DNA of 64,000 bases from Streptomyces barringtoniae (lineage in GTDB: Bacteria; Actinomycetota; Actinomycetes; Streptomycetales; Streptomycetaceae), in the NCBI RefSeq assembly GCF_020819595.1, contig NZ_JAJHNP010000006.1, forward strand, positions 124,001-188,000, written 5' to 3'. This document shows, piece by piece, positions 35,559-43,462 of the stretch (positions are counted from its first letter, which is position 1; the number at the start of each line of letters is the position of its first letter). Position numbers and translations under genes: made by a program. The notes under the pieces were generated by a model. It was not told the DNA's origin. It made no database searches and saw only the letters and a list, made by a program, of their open reading frames with translations.

Positions 35559-35977
35559 ATGACACAGACGGAGAACACCGCCGTGTCCTTCACGGGGGCG
35601 GTCAAGACGTACGGCGCGGTGCGCGCCGTGGACGGGGTGGACCTGCGGATCGGGCGCGGGGAGACGGTGGCGCTGCTGGGCCGCAACGGCGCCGGCAAGT
35701 CGACCGCGATCGGCCTGCTGCGATGCTCCAGGACGCCCGGCCGGCGCCCCGGGTCACCGTGGGCGAGCTGGTGGTGTGGTTCCCGATCAGCCTCTTTCCC
35801 GGCTGGCTGCAGGCCCTGTCGGCGTACGCCCCCACCCATCGGTTCGCCCGGCTGGGCACCGCCGTATCCGAGGGGCACGCACCGGGGGCCGGTGCCATCA
35901 TCGTGCTGACGGCCTGGCTCGTTCTGTTCGGTTCGTACGCTGTGCTGTCGTACCGCCGTCGCGCGGGGACCATCTGA
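35559..35977 (+). pseudogene. ABC-2 exporter ATPase and permease collapsed into a chimera
   Basis: The frame begins as an ABC ATPase (AVSFTGAVKTYGAVRAVDGV, Walker A GRNGAGKSTAIGLL). It then jumps, in a different frame, to the Q-loop region MLQDARPAPRVTVGEL (35723 on), and then directly to the C-terminus of an ABC-2 permease (WFPISLFPGWLQALSAYAPT ... LFGSYAVLSYRRR). Two internal deletions have therefore removed the helical domain, Walker B and almost the whole permease. The intact pair would export a compound under control of the adjacent two-component system; the remnant cannot. Confidence 0.8.
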
Positions 35978-35994
35978 CCGGGGGAAACACAGAC

Positions 35995-37269
35995 ATGACA
36001 TGGGTATGGGGAGTTCGGTGCCAGCTACAGGCCTTTCGGGCCGAGCGGCGCCAGTGGCGGGCCGAGCACGAGCGCTTCAAGGCCGCGCAACGGGCGGCCC
36101 GGAAGAACGGCAGGGCGCCGGACGTCGACCATCCGGGCCCGCCGCCCACCGGCTTCGCCCTGCTGCCCTGGCTGCTGATGGGGATGGGGTCCTTCTCCAA
36201 TCTGCTCCAGGGCAAGACCCCCAACCCATGGGTCGGCGGCCTGGGCCTGATCACCTTCAACTCCCTGTACATCTACGTCACCTTCCGCTCCTTCGACCGC
36301 GAGAGGCGGGCGGCCGCCTCCACCCGGGTGGCGCTGCTCCTCATGGCCCTGGTGACCACGGGCCTCGCCCTCGGCTACGGCGGCAACTGGCTGATGTTCT
36401 TCCCGCTGCTCGGCCTCGCCGTGGGCGCCGCCCTGCGCGGGCCGTGGCTGGGCCGCACGGGTCTGCTGCTGACGGTGTACGCGGCCAGTGTCTCCGCCGT
36501 GCGGGGCGACTGGGAGGACGCGACGAACATCGGCTACGCCACCTTCCTGTCCAGCATGGTGACCGCCGCGATCCTCGGCCTGTCCGAGGCCGTACGGGAA
36601 CTGCGCGCCGCCCGCGAGGAACTGGCCCGGCGCGCGGTGGAGAAGGAGCGGCTGCGCTTCTCCCGGGATCTGCACGACCTGCTCGGGCACACGCTGTCGG
36701 TGATCGTGGTGAAGTCGGAGGCGGCCCGGCGGCTGGCTCCGCGCGACATGGACGCGGCGCTGGGCCAGATCACGGACATCGAGTCGGTGGGCCGGCAGGC
36801 GCTCACCGAGATCCGCGAGGCGGTGACCGGCTACCGGGAGGGCAGCCTGGCCACCGAGCTGACCCGGGCCCGTTCGGCACTGTCGGCGGCGAGTGTGGAG
36901 GCGGTGGTACGGCAGTCGGGGGCGCCGCTCGAACCGCAGACGGAGGCGCTGCTGAGCTGGGTGGTGCGTGAGGCGGTGACGAACGTGGTGCGGCACAGCG
37001 ACGCGCGCCGCTGTGAGATCACCGTCGAGAGCGGCGCCGAGCAGGTCCGGCTCACCGTCACCGACAACGGCAGCGGCAGGGCGGTCAGCCGGCCCCGGCA
37101 GGGCATCGGCGGCACCGGGCTGAAGGGGCTCACCGAGCGCCTCGCGGCGGCGGGCGGCTCGCTCACGGCCGGCCCGTCGCCGCGCGGCGGTTTCGCGGTG
37201 ACCGCCGAACTCCCGGTGCAGTCGGCGCAGTTCGCGAAGGCGGAGGCTACGGCGCCCAGGGCGAGCTGA
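35995..37269 (+). CDS. DesK-type sensor histidine kinase
   Basis: 424 residues; ATG behind GGGGGAAACACAGAC. A basic, cytosolic N-terminus of about 45 residues is followed by roughly five helices (WLLMGMGSFSN to AAILGLSEA). The HisKA_3 dimerisation helix is next, with the phospho-acceptor His227 in RDLHDLLGHTLSVIVVKSE, then a HATPase_c domain (N-box REAVTNVVRHSDA, G-boxes DNGSG and GTGLKGL). It phosphorylates a NarL-type regulator, very likely the one at 39099. It lies 17 bases after the ABC remnant, the standard ABC/HK/RR layout. The last 23 bases overlap the convergent arabinofuranosidase gene. Confidence 0.93.
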   Translation: MTWVWGVRCQLQAFRAERRQWRAEHERFKAAQRAARKNGRAPDVDHPGPPPTGFALLPWLLMGMGSFSNLLQGKTPNPWVGGLGLITFNSLYIYVTFRSFDRERRAAASTRVALLLMALVTTGLALGYGGNWLMFFPLLGLAVGAALRGPWLGRTGLLLTVYAASVSAVRGDWEDATNIGYATFLSSMVTAAILGLSEAVRELRAAREELARRAVEKERLRFSRDLHDLLGHTLSVIVVKSEAARRLAPRDMDAALGQITDIESVGRQALTEIREAVTGYREGSLATELTRARSALSAASVEAVVRQSGAPLEPQTEALLSWVVREAVTNVVRHSDARRCEITVESGAEQVRLTVTDNGSGRAVSRPRQGIGGTGLKGLTERLAAAGGSLTAGPSPRGGFAVTAELPVQSAQFAKAEATAPRAS

Positions 37270-38809
37270 CCGCCCAGGTGACGTCGTCGGTCCAGGACGT
37301 GCTGCTGTCGAAGTCGTTGGAGCCGCCGTCGCTCGCTATGTACAGGTTGTAGTCGTAGTGGCGCAGGTATCTCGTCGGGTAGTTGTACGAGGCGAACGAG
37401 GTGCCGGTGCCGCTCTTGCCGGTCTGCGGGCAGAAGGTGGCGTCGGCGCGGAACAGGGCGGTGCCGTCCATGGGCTGGCGGTAGAGCTTGAAGTTGAAGT
37501 GGCGCAGGTAGTCGCCGGGGTAGTTGCGCGACTCGAAGGAGACGCAGGAGCTGTCGGCGAGTCCCTTGCGCACGATCCAGGTGGCGTCGTTCTTGTCCAC
37601 GCTGGAGCTGCTGGAGGTGATGGCGGAGACGACGCCGGCGTTGTTCTGGTGGCGGACGTAGTCACCGGTGCAGCAGGAGGTGGTGGCGCGCAGCGAGATC
37701 TCGGAGCCGGCGCCGAGCGTGCCGGTGCTGCCGGTCGCGCCGCCGTAGCCGACGGAGACGATGTCGGCCTGGACGGCGTTGTCGGCGGCGTCGGTCGGGA
37801 TGCCGGAGGTCATGACGCCCTCGAAGAAGGAGCCGATGGAGCCGTTGCTGTTGTCGCCGCCGGTGCCGAGGACGATCGCGCCCTCCTGGTGCATGGGCGA
37901 GTATCCGCTCCTGGTCGGCTCACCTCCGGAATAGGTGGTCGTCAGCCCACCGGATTGCGCATTCCCCCATTTGAGCGCGAAATGGTTCTGGCCGTTGTTC
38001 TTGAGCAGCGCGGTCACGAACGGCAGGGGGCCGGTGCCGGTGTTCGAGGAGTTCTTGCTGTATCCGGCGTCGGACTGGAACAGCCCGTTCTCCAGGTCGG
38101 CCTGCACCCAGGGGCCCTGCCCGTAGCAGGGGGAGAACCAGCACTCGGTGCCGAAGTTGATGGCGTCCATGTGGCCGTTGCCGGTGTCCTTGTTGTTGGT
38201 CTCGGCGTTGCCGTAGTCGAAGCAGCAGGCGCCGTTGACGTGGGTGCCGGAGGTCACCATGTACATCCCCTCGGCAGCGCCGTTGGTGGCGACGCCGGAG
38301 GTGGTGTTGTCCCGGTAGCCCATGCCGGCGGAGATCTCCAGGCCGTACACCTGGTGGCCGCCCACGGTCACCGGCAGCGCGTCGGCGGGCGCCCCGACAT
38401 CGGCCTTGCCGGCCCCGCCCGCACCCTCGACGGTGAGGTCGTTGTGGCGGGAGGACTGGTCGTAGATCCTGGTGATGATGCAGGTCGTGCCGGAGCAGAA
38501 GGAGTCCTGGGCGGCGGCGTTGGCGTATCCGCCGGCGGCCAGCAGCCCGATGTCCTTCGTGGCCCCGTCCGAGGCTCGCTGCACCTGGTAGAGCGGGCCG
38601 TTGTACGCGGAGTACAGCGCCCGCACCAGGCTGTGCGCGGCGACGCAGGGGGTGCCTGCGGCGCCGTAGACGTCACAGGGCAGCGAACTCGCGGCGGCGG
38701 CCTGGGGAGCGCCGGCGCCGAGCAGCAGCGCGGCGAGGGTCGCGCAGACGGCGAGCACGGACAGGGCGGCGCTTCTCAGCCGCCGGGGGCGGATGTGGGG
38801 GGAGCTCAT
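37247..38809 (-). CDS. alpha-L-arabinofuranosidase B (GH54 + CBM42), secreted
   Basis: 520 residues. Sec signal (SAALSVLAVCATLAALLLGAGAPQAAA). The GH54 catalytic domain covers about 45-355 (LPCDVYGAAGTPCVAAHS; YDQSSRHNDL), with the probable nucleophile Glu in DYGNAETNN and acid/base Asp in GTGGDNSNGS. A CBM42 arabinose-binding domain follows, with repeats SRNYPGDYLRHFNFKLYRQP and YNYPTRYLRHYDYNLYIAS. It removes arabinose side chains from arabinoxylan outside the cell. ATG 38809 is preferred over a GTG two codons upstream on spacing to GAGGTG. It sits, on the opposite strand, between the histidine kinase and its likely regulator. Confidence 0.95.
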   Translation of the reverse strand: MSSPHIRPRRLRSAALSVLAVCATLAALLLGAGAPQAAAASSLPCDVYGAAGTPCVAAHSLVRALYSAYNGPLYQVQRASDGATKDIGLLAAGGYANAAAQDSFCSGTTCIITRIYDQSSRHNDLTVEGAGGAGKADVGAPADALPVTVGGHQVYGLEISAGMGYRDNTTSGVATNGAAEGMYMVTSGTHVNGACCFDYGNAETNNKDTGNGHMDAINFGTECWFSPCYGQGPWVQADLENGLFQSDAGYSKNSSNTGTGPLPFVTALLKNNGQNHFALKWGNAQSGGLTTTYSGGEPTRSGYSPMHQEGAIVLGTGGDNSNGSIGSFFEGVMTSGIPTDAADNAVQADIVSVGYGGATGSTGTLGAGSEISLRATTSCCTGDYVRHQNNAGVVSAITSSSSSVDKNDATWIVRKGLADSSCVSFESRNYPGDYLRHFNFKLYRQPMDGTALFRADATFCPQTGKSGTGTSFASYNYPTRYLRHYDYNLYIASDGGSNDFDSSTSWTDDVTWAVSSPWAP

Positions 38810-38849
38810 GGGCACGGGGCACCTCGGATTCTCTCGGACTCTCTCGTTC

Positions 38850-38880
38850 GATATTTCGGACGTCGTTCGATCGAAATACC
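38850..38880. promoter_or_regulatory. inverted repeat upstream of the arabinofuranosidase gene
   Basis: GATATTTCG and CGAAATACC form near-perfect arms around 13 bases that include the palindrome TTCGATCGAA. AT-rich by local standards and 41-71 bases before the start codon, so a likely sugar-repressor operator. The rest of 38881-39098 shows only the TAATCT box six bases before the response regulator ATG. Confidence 0.45.
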
Positions 38881-39098
38881 GAACCTATTCGTCGGTGGAA
38901 ATTGCATGGATTCCTGGAAATGCAGGGGCGATTGTTTGAGTACCGCCGGAGACCGTCAACCCCCGCCGCATCGGACAATGCCAAGTCTTTAATCGACGGC
39001 GGCTGCCCGCGCCACTGGCAACAGCCGGCAGACCACCGGGCCGCTCCCGCCCGAGCGGGCGCTGCGTGGGCCGGGGTTTCCGGCCGTAATCTGAGCGC

Positions 39099-39740
39099 AT
39101 GAACGAGATGCCCCGGGAGCACCGGACCGGCAAGTCGATTCGGGTTCTGCTCGCCGAGGACCAGGGCATGATGCGGGGTGCGCTCGCTCTGCTGCTCGGT
39201 TTGGAGGAGGACATCGAGGTGGTGTCCCAACTGGGCTCGGGCGACGGCATCGTGGACGCCGTGCTCACCCACCGGCCGGACGTGGCGCTGCTGGACATCG
39301 AGCTGCCGGGCATCAGCGGGCTGGACGCGGCGGCCGAGCTGCGGGAGCAGGCGCCCGACTGCCGGGTGCTGATCCTCACCACCTTCGGCCGGCCCGGCTA
39401 TCTGCGCCGGGCCATGGAGGCCGGGGCGGCCGGGTTCCTCGTCAAGGACGGGCCCGTGGAGGAACTGGCCGCGGCGATCCGGCGTGTGCTCACCGGAGAG
39501 ACCGTCGTCGACCCCGCGCTGGCCGCCGCCGCGCTCAGCGCCGGGCCCAGTCCGCTGACGGTCCGTGAGTGCGATGTGCTGAAGGCGTCCGTGGACGGGG
39601 CGACCGTCGCCGACATCGCCGGCAAGCTGCATCTGTCCGAGTCCACCGTCCGCAACTACCTGTCCTCCGCGATCGGCAAGACGGGCACCCGCAACCGGGC
39701 GGAGGCGGTACGGGAGGCCCGGCAGCAGGGGTGGCTGTGA
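39099..39740 (+). CDS. NarL/DesR-type response regulator
   Basis: 213 residues. Receiver domain with Asp66 as phospho-acceptor (VALLDIELPGISGLDAAA), acidic pocket LLAEDQG and Lys in FLVKDGP. The C-terminal LuxR-type helix-turn-helix reads LTVRECDVLKASVDGATVAD and LHLSESTVRNYLSSAIGKTG. Expected partner of the histidine kinase that ends 1.8 kb upstream; normally such genes are adjacent. The TAATCT box six bases before the ATG suggests a leaderless transcript of its own. Confidence 0.93.
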   Translation: MNEMPREHRTGKSIRVLLAEDQGMMRGALALLLGLEEDIEVVSQLGSGDGIVDAVLTHRPDVALLDIELPGISGLDAAAELREQAPDCRVLILTTFGRPGYLRRAMEAGAAGFLVKDGPVEELAAAIRRVLTGETVVDPALAAAALSAGPSPLTVRECDVLKASVDGATVADIAGKLHLSESTVRNYLSSAIGKTGTRNRAEAVREARQQGWL

Positions 39741-39887
39741 GCGGGTCTTGATCCGGCTCCGGTGCTCGTCGCCCGACGGCGAGCGAAGAGCGGTGCGACG
39801 GAGGAGAATGGCAGGGGCGGCAGCGGACGGGCCAGGCCTCGTGCCCCATCGCATCCTCGTCACCTCCCCTGCTCCGCTCCCCAGCTC

Positions 39888-41300
39888 ATGTCGTCCTCCG
39901 TGCGATTCCTCCTGCGCTGGCTGATCGCGGTCCTTGCGAGCATCGCGATCGCGCGGACTCCGACGGCGTTCTCGGCACCGGCCGCGACCGGGGAAGGCCT
40001 GTCGATCACCCTCAGCCCGTCCGAGGGGCCGCCGGGGACCGGCGTTCACGTCGGGTTCGAGAGCTGTCTCGTGATCACGCCCGGATCGACCAGCCCCGCC
40101 GACACCACCGGTCCCACCACCACGACCCCCAACCCCACCGGCCCGACCACGCCCCCGTCCGGTCCCACGGATGTCCGCGGGGTGCGTCACCGTGACACCC
40201 ACGCACCCGGCACCATCACCTACCTGACGTGGGACGGCCACGACCTGCCCTTCACGCCGTCCGTGACGGACGGGACCGGCAGCGCCGAATTCCAGGTGCC
40301 GGACACAGCCGGCGTCGGCCCCCACTCCGTGACCGCGGGCTGCGCCTACGGCAGACTCGTGGTCGTCGGCAGCGGAACGTTCACGGTGACGACGACCGAC
40401 AGCGGAAGCGTGACAACGCCCTCGCACCACCGTCCGTTGATCGCACTGAACCCTTCCGAGGGCCGGCCCGGCACGTCCCTGCGTGTTCACGGCGCCGGTT
40501 TCGAGGACTGCGTCCCGAGCGGGAAACCCGACACGGTTGAACTCTCGACCAACGGCCAGATCCACGCCAGGGTGCGCGTCTCCCCCGGCACGGGCACGTT
40601 CGAGAAGGAACTCCGGATCACCGACGACGCCGCTCCGGGCGACTACCCCATGACGGCAACCTGCGCCCGCCACAGAGACGTGCACGCCGAGGCGACGTTC
40701 ACGGTGCTGCCCGGCGACAAGGGACGCCCCGTGCTCGTCCTCGATCCCACCGCAGGCGAGTCGAGAACGGCGGTCACGGCGACAGGTTCCGGATTCAACT
40801 GCCCGAGCGTGGACGTGGCCTGGGACGACAACACCACACTCGCCGTCACCGCGGTCTCGGACGACGGCACCTTCGCAACCGACTTCCAGGTCCCGGCGGA
40901 CGCTCCCCGAGCGACGCACACCGTACGGGCCGCCTGCACAGCGGGCTCCGGCACGAGCGTCGCAGCCGGGTTCACGGTGACGGGTCCGGGACCGACCGCC
41001 GACGGAAGCACCAGCCCGACCGACGGCACGAGCACCGACGGAACCGACGGCACGCCGACGCCCGTCGGATGGATCGTCGGACCGTCCGCGTTCGCCGCCG
41101 TGCTGCTCGCGCTGGCCGCCACGTCGTTCCTGCTGAACCACCGGCACCCCGGTCCACGCTGGGTGCGCCAGCACATCCGCACGGCACCGCGCCCCGGGGC
41201 CGGGACGGCCGACCTCCACGAGCAGCGGGACACCGGTTCGGTGAACCGAACGGTACGGCTCGAACCCCACGCGGATCCGGGCGACCAGAGCCTCGAATGA
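39888..41300 (+). CDS. membrane-anchored surface protein with Ig-like (TIG-type) repeats
   Basis: 470 residues. Signal peptide (FLLRWLIAVLASIAIARTPTAFSA), then three related domains, each opening with a strand such as ITLSPSEGPPGTGVHV, IALNPSEGRPGTSLRVHGAGFEDC or LVLDPTAGESRTAVTATGSGFNC. These are Ig-like/IPT folds with paired cysteines. A Thr/Pro linker interrupts the first domain, and a Thr/Ser/Asp-rich stalk, one helix (WIVGPSAFAAVLLALAATSFLL) and a 55-residue cytosolic tail follow. No Shine-Dalgarno is obvious. Next gene nine bases downstream, so the two work together. Function unknown. Confidence 0.75.
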   Translation: MSSSVRFLLRWLIAVLASIAIARTPTAFSAPAATGEGLSITLSPSEGPPGTGVHVGFESCLVITPGSTSPADTTGPTTTTPNPTGPTTPPSGPTDVRGVRHRDTHAPGTITYLTWDGHDLPFTPSVTDGTGSAEFQVPDTAGVGPHSVTAGCAYGRLVVVGSGTFTVTTTDSGSVTTPSHHRPLIALNPSEGRPGTSLRVHGAGFEDCVPSGKPDTVELSTNGQIHARVRVSPGTGTFEKELRITDDAAPGDYPMTATCARHRDVHAEATFTVLPGDKGRPVLVLDPTAGESRTAVTATGSGFNCPSVDVAWDDNTTLAVTAVSDDGTFATDFQVPADAPRATHTVRAACTAGSGTSVAAGFTVTGPGPTADGSTSPTDGTSTDGTDGTPTPVGWIVGPSAFAAVLLALAATSFLLNHRHPGPRWVRQHIRTAPRPGAGTADLHEQRDTGSVNRTVRLEPHADPGDQSLE

Positions 41301-41309
41301 GGTGACTCG

Positions 41310-42005
41310 ATGACCACGACTCCCGCGTCAGAACCTTTCACGGTCAGGGCCTTCCTGCTCGGCCGGGAGGGCCCCGACTCGGGCGACGTCCTGGTCGACC
41401 CGCTTCACAGCGGCGGGACGGCCCGAGCGCTCCTGGGCGGAGCCCGCCCCCTGACGGCCGCGGCCGACCAGGCCGTCGAGCGCGAACTGGCCTCCGCCGT
41501 CGACTCCTTCCTCGGCCAGGACCTCTTCGACGTGGCCGCGGGCGGCTGGCGCAAACACGCCGCCCTCACCGCCGCCGCGCGTCGCACCCGTGAGACCCCG
41601 GGCAGCGAGGAGGTTCTCGCGCTCGCGAGCCATCAGGTCACCTCCAGCCACCGTCCCTACGTCGACGTGTTCCTGGACGGCGCGAAGGTCGGCACGCTGG
41701 ACGTGGAACTCACGCTGGTCTTCCGGATATCCGGGCTGGTCGCGGTCGTCCGCGACGCCCACCTGGTCGCCGTACGCAGCGGGGAGTGCGTGCTGGAGGG
41801 ACGACTCGGCGTCCAGCAGATCACCCTGGCGGAGCGGCAGGGCAAGCTTGATCTGCCCGGCCTCTGGCACCTGCACGCGCCGATCCCGCTGCTGCGGAGC
41901 CGGCCGGCCCCACCGCCGCCCCCGCCTCCGGCTCACCCGCCATCCTCTCCGCCCCCGCCCCCGCCCCCGCCCACAGGGGCGCCTGACCGGCGCCGGCACC
42001 GCTGA
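41310..42005 (+). CDS. hypothetical cytosolic protein with poly-proline tail
   Basis: 231 residues; ATG behind GAGGTGA, coupled to the surface protein gene. Residues 1-190 form an alpha/beta domain including YVDVFLDGAKVGTLDVELT, a strand-turn that recalls proteins of other Streptomyces surface or secretion loci, but no family is certain. The last 35 residues are almost only Pro with a few Ser, Ala and Arg. It may bind the cytosolic tail of the upstream protein (inference from coupling only). Confidence 0.65.
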   Translation: MTTTPASEPFTVRAFLLGREGPDSGDVLVDPLHSGGTARALLGGARPLTAAADQAVERELASAVDSFLGQDLFDVAAGGWRKHAALTAAARRTRETPGSEEVLALASHQVTSSHRPYVDVFLDGAKVGTLDVELTLVFRISGLVAVVRDAHLVAVRSGECVLEGRLGVQQITLAERQGKLDLPGLWHLHAPIPLLRSRPAPPPPPPPAHPPSSPPPPPPPPTGAPDRRRHR

Positions 42006-42077
42006 GATGCCGGGCCCGGTCGGTGAGCCGCGGGGCCGCATCCGGCGAGAACGCGGCCGGCAGCGTGTGGCCGTGGG

Positions 42078-42875
42078 CTACTGGATCACCTCCGCGCTCT
42101 GGTAGGCCGTCCCCTCCGGGGCCGTGCAGGCGAACCACTCCACCGGCGAACCGGCCACCGCCTGGGGCTCGACCACGGTGCTGGTGCCGTCCTTCCAACC
42201 GCACCTGACCTGCCGGGCGGTGATGGCGACCGCGCCCACCACGAGCCGCTCGGGGCCGTCGGAGTTCGCCCTGCCCAGGGGGAGTGCCCCCGACATCAGG
42301 CTCATGCCCGTCTCGGGCTCCCACTTCTTCACCGTGTTGAAAATGATCGTTCTGAGCGGGTTGTCGCCGTAGTAGAGGCCCGAGTAGTACGAGGTCATGC
42401 CGACCAGGTGCCGGTGGTCGGGAAGCGCGGCCGACTCGATGCCGTACCTGCGCATCGCGGCCAGCTGCACGGCCGCCTCCGACGCGTCCCGCGGCGCTCC
42501 CCACACGGAGACGACCACACGCCAGCTCTTGCCGTGGTCCGTCCCGCGGGCCACCTCCGTGACCTGCGGAACGTACACATGCCGGGCCTCGGGGGTGGAC
42601 GGCTCGGCCGCCACGGCCGCATTGCGGTCGGTGTGGCCGGGCAGCCCGGTCACCGCCAGTGTCACCCCCGTCGACCCCGCCAGCACCAGTGTCGTGGCCG
42701 CTGCCACCGCCCAGCGGCGGGCTCTGCGCCGGCGGCCGCCGCGGATGACCGCCTGGACGGGGGCTATGCCGATCTCGGCCTCGTCCGCGGCGTCCGCGAG
42801 GAGGAGGGCGATGTCCGTGTGCGTCATGTCGGTCATCCCGTTCATGTCGTGGCTCTCCCTGTCCGCGCTCATCAC
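42078..42875 (-). CDS. membrane-anchored anti-sigma-like protein (CU044_5270 type)
   Basis: 265 residues. A short cytosolic N-terminus (ALLLADAADEAEIGIAPVQA) and basic GGRRRRARR precede one helix (WAVAAATTLVLAGSTGVTLAV), and an extracytoplasmic domain of about 190 residues follows. This layout is that of the partner of SigE-family ECF sigma factors in Streptomyces. The start overlaps the sigma gene stop (GTGA or TGATG), so the two are translationally coupled. It presumably holds the sigma factor inactive until a surface signal arrives. Confidence 0.8.
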   Translation of the reverse strand: MMSADRESHDMNGMTDMTHTDIALLLADAADEAEIGIAPVQAVIRGGRRRRARRWAVAAATTLVLAGSTGVTLAVTGLPGHTDRNAAVAAEPSTPEARHVYVPQVTEVARGTDHGKSWRVVVSVWGAPRDASEAAVQLAAMRRYGIESAALPDHRHLVGMTSYYSGLYYGDNPLRTIIFNTVKKWEPETGMSLMSGALPLGRANSDGPERLVVGAVAITARQVRCGWKDGTSTVVEPQAVAGSPVEWFACTAPEGTAYQSAEVIQ

Positions 42876-43411
42876 TTCCGCCCTCCATGCGTCACCGTCT
42901 CGGCCAGACCCGGTATGGCGCGCAGTTTCGCGATGCCCTTGGCCGCGTTGCTCTTCACCGTGCCGACCGAGCAGCCCATCGCCTCCGCCGCCTGGGTCTC
43001 CGTCAGGTCCTCCCAGTAGCGCAGGACCACCGCCTCCCGCTGCCGCACGGGCAGTTGGGCGAGCGCCTTGAGCAGCGCGCCGCGGTCGTCGGCCTGCGCG
43101 ATCCGGTCCCCCGCGTCGGCGATCTCGTGCACCAGGCCCGAGTCGTCCTTCGGAGCCAGGAACTCCTTGAGCCTTCTTCTGTGCTTGCGCGCGTGCAGGT
43201 TGATCATCACGCGCCGTACGTACGCCTCGGGATCGTCGGCGGCGCCGACCCTGCGCCAGGACACATAGACCCGCTCGAGCGTCGACTGGACCAGGTCCTC
43301 GGCGGCGTGCTGCTCCCCCGTGAGGAGAAATGCCGTACGCATCAGCCGCGGCCAGCGGCCGACCATGAAGCTCTGGAACGCCTCGTTCCGAGCCTGCTTC
43401 CCGTCCCCCAT
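42872..43411 (-). CDS. ECF sigma factor, SigE family
   Basis: 179 residues; ATG behind AGGAGG. Region 2 is FQSFMVGRWPRLMRTAFLLTG then AAEDLVQSTLERVYVSWRRV, and region 4 is LPVRQREAVVLRYWEDLTET with the helix-turn-helix AEAMGCSVGTVKSNAAKGI. It directs RNA polymerase to its own regulon; the signal is unknown. Coupled to the anti-sigma-like gene downstream. Confidence 0.93.
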   Translation of the reverse strand: MGDGKQARNEAFQSFMVGRWPRLMRTAFLLTGEQHAAEDLVQSTLERVYVSWRRVGAADDPEAYVRRVMINLHARKHRRRLKEFLAPKDDSGLVHEIADAGDRIAQADDRGALLKALAQLPVRQREAVVLRYWEDLTETQAAEAMGCSVGTVKSNAAKGIAKLRAIPGLAETVTHGGRK

Positions 43412-43462
43412 GGGCACCTCCTAGATGTCAGAAGGAGTCCATGGGCGGCCCGGACCGTTGCC

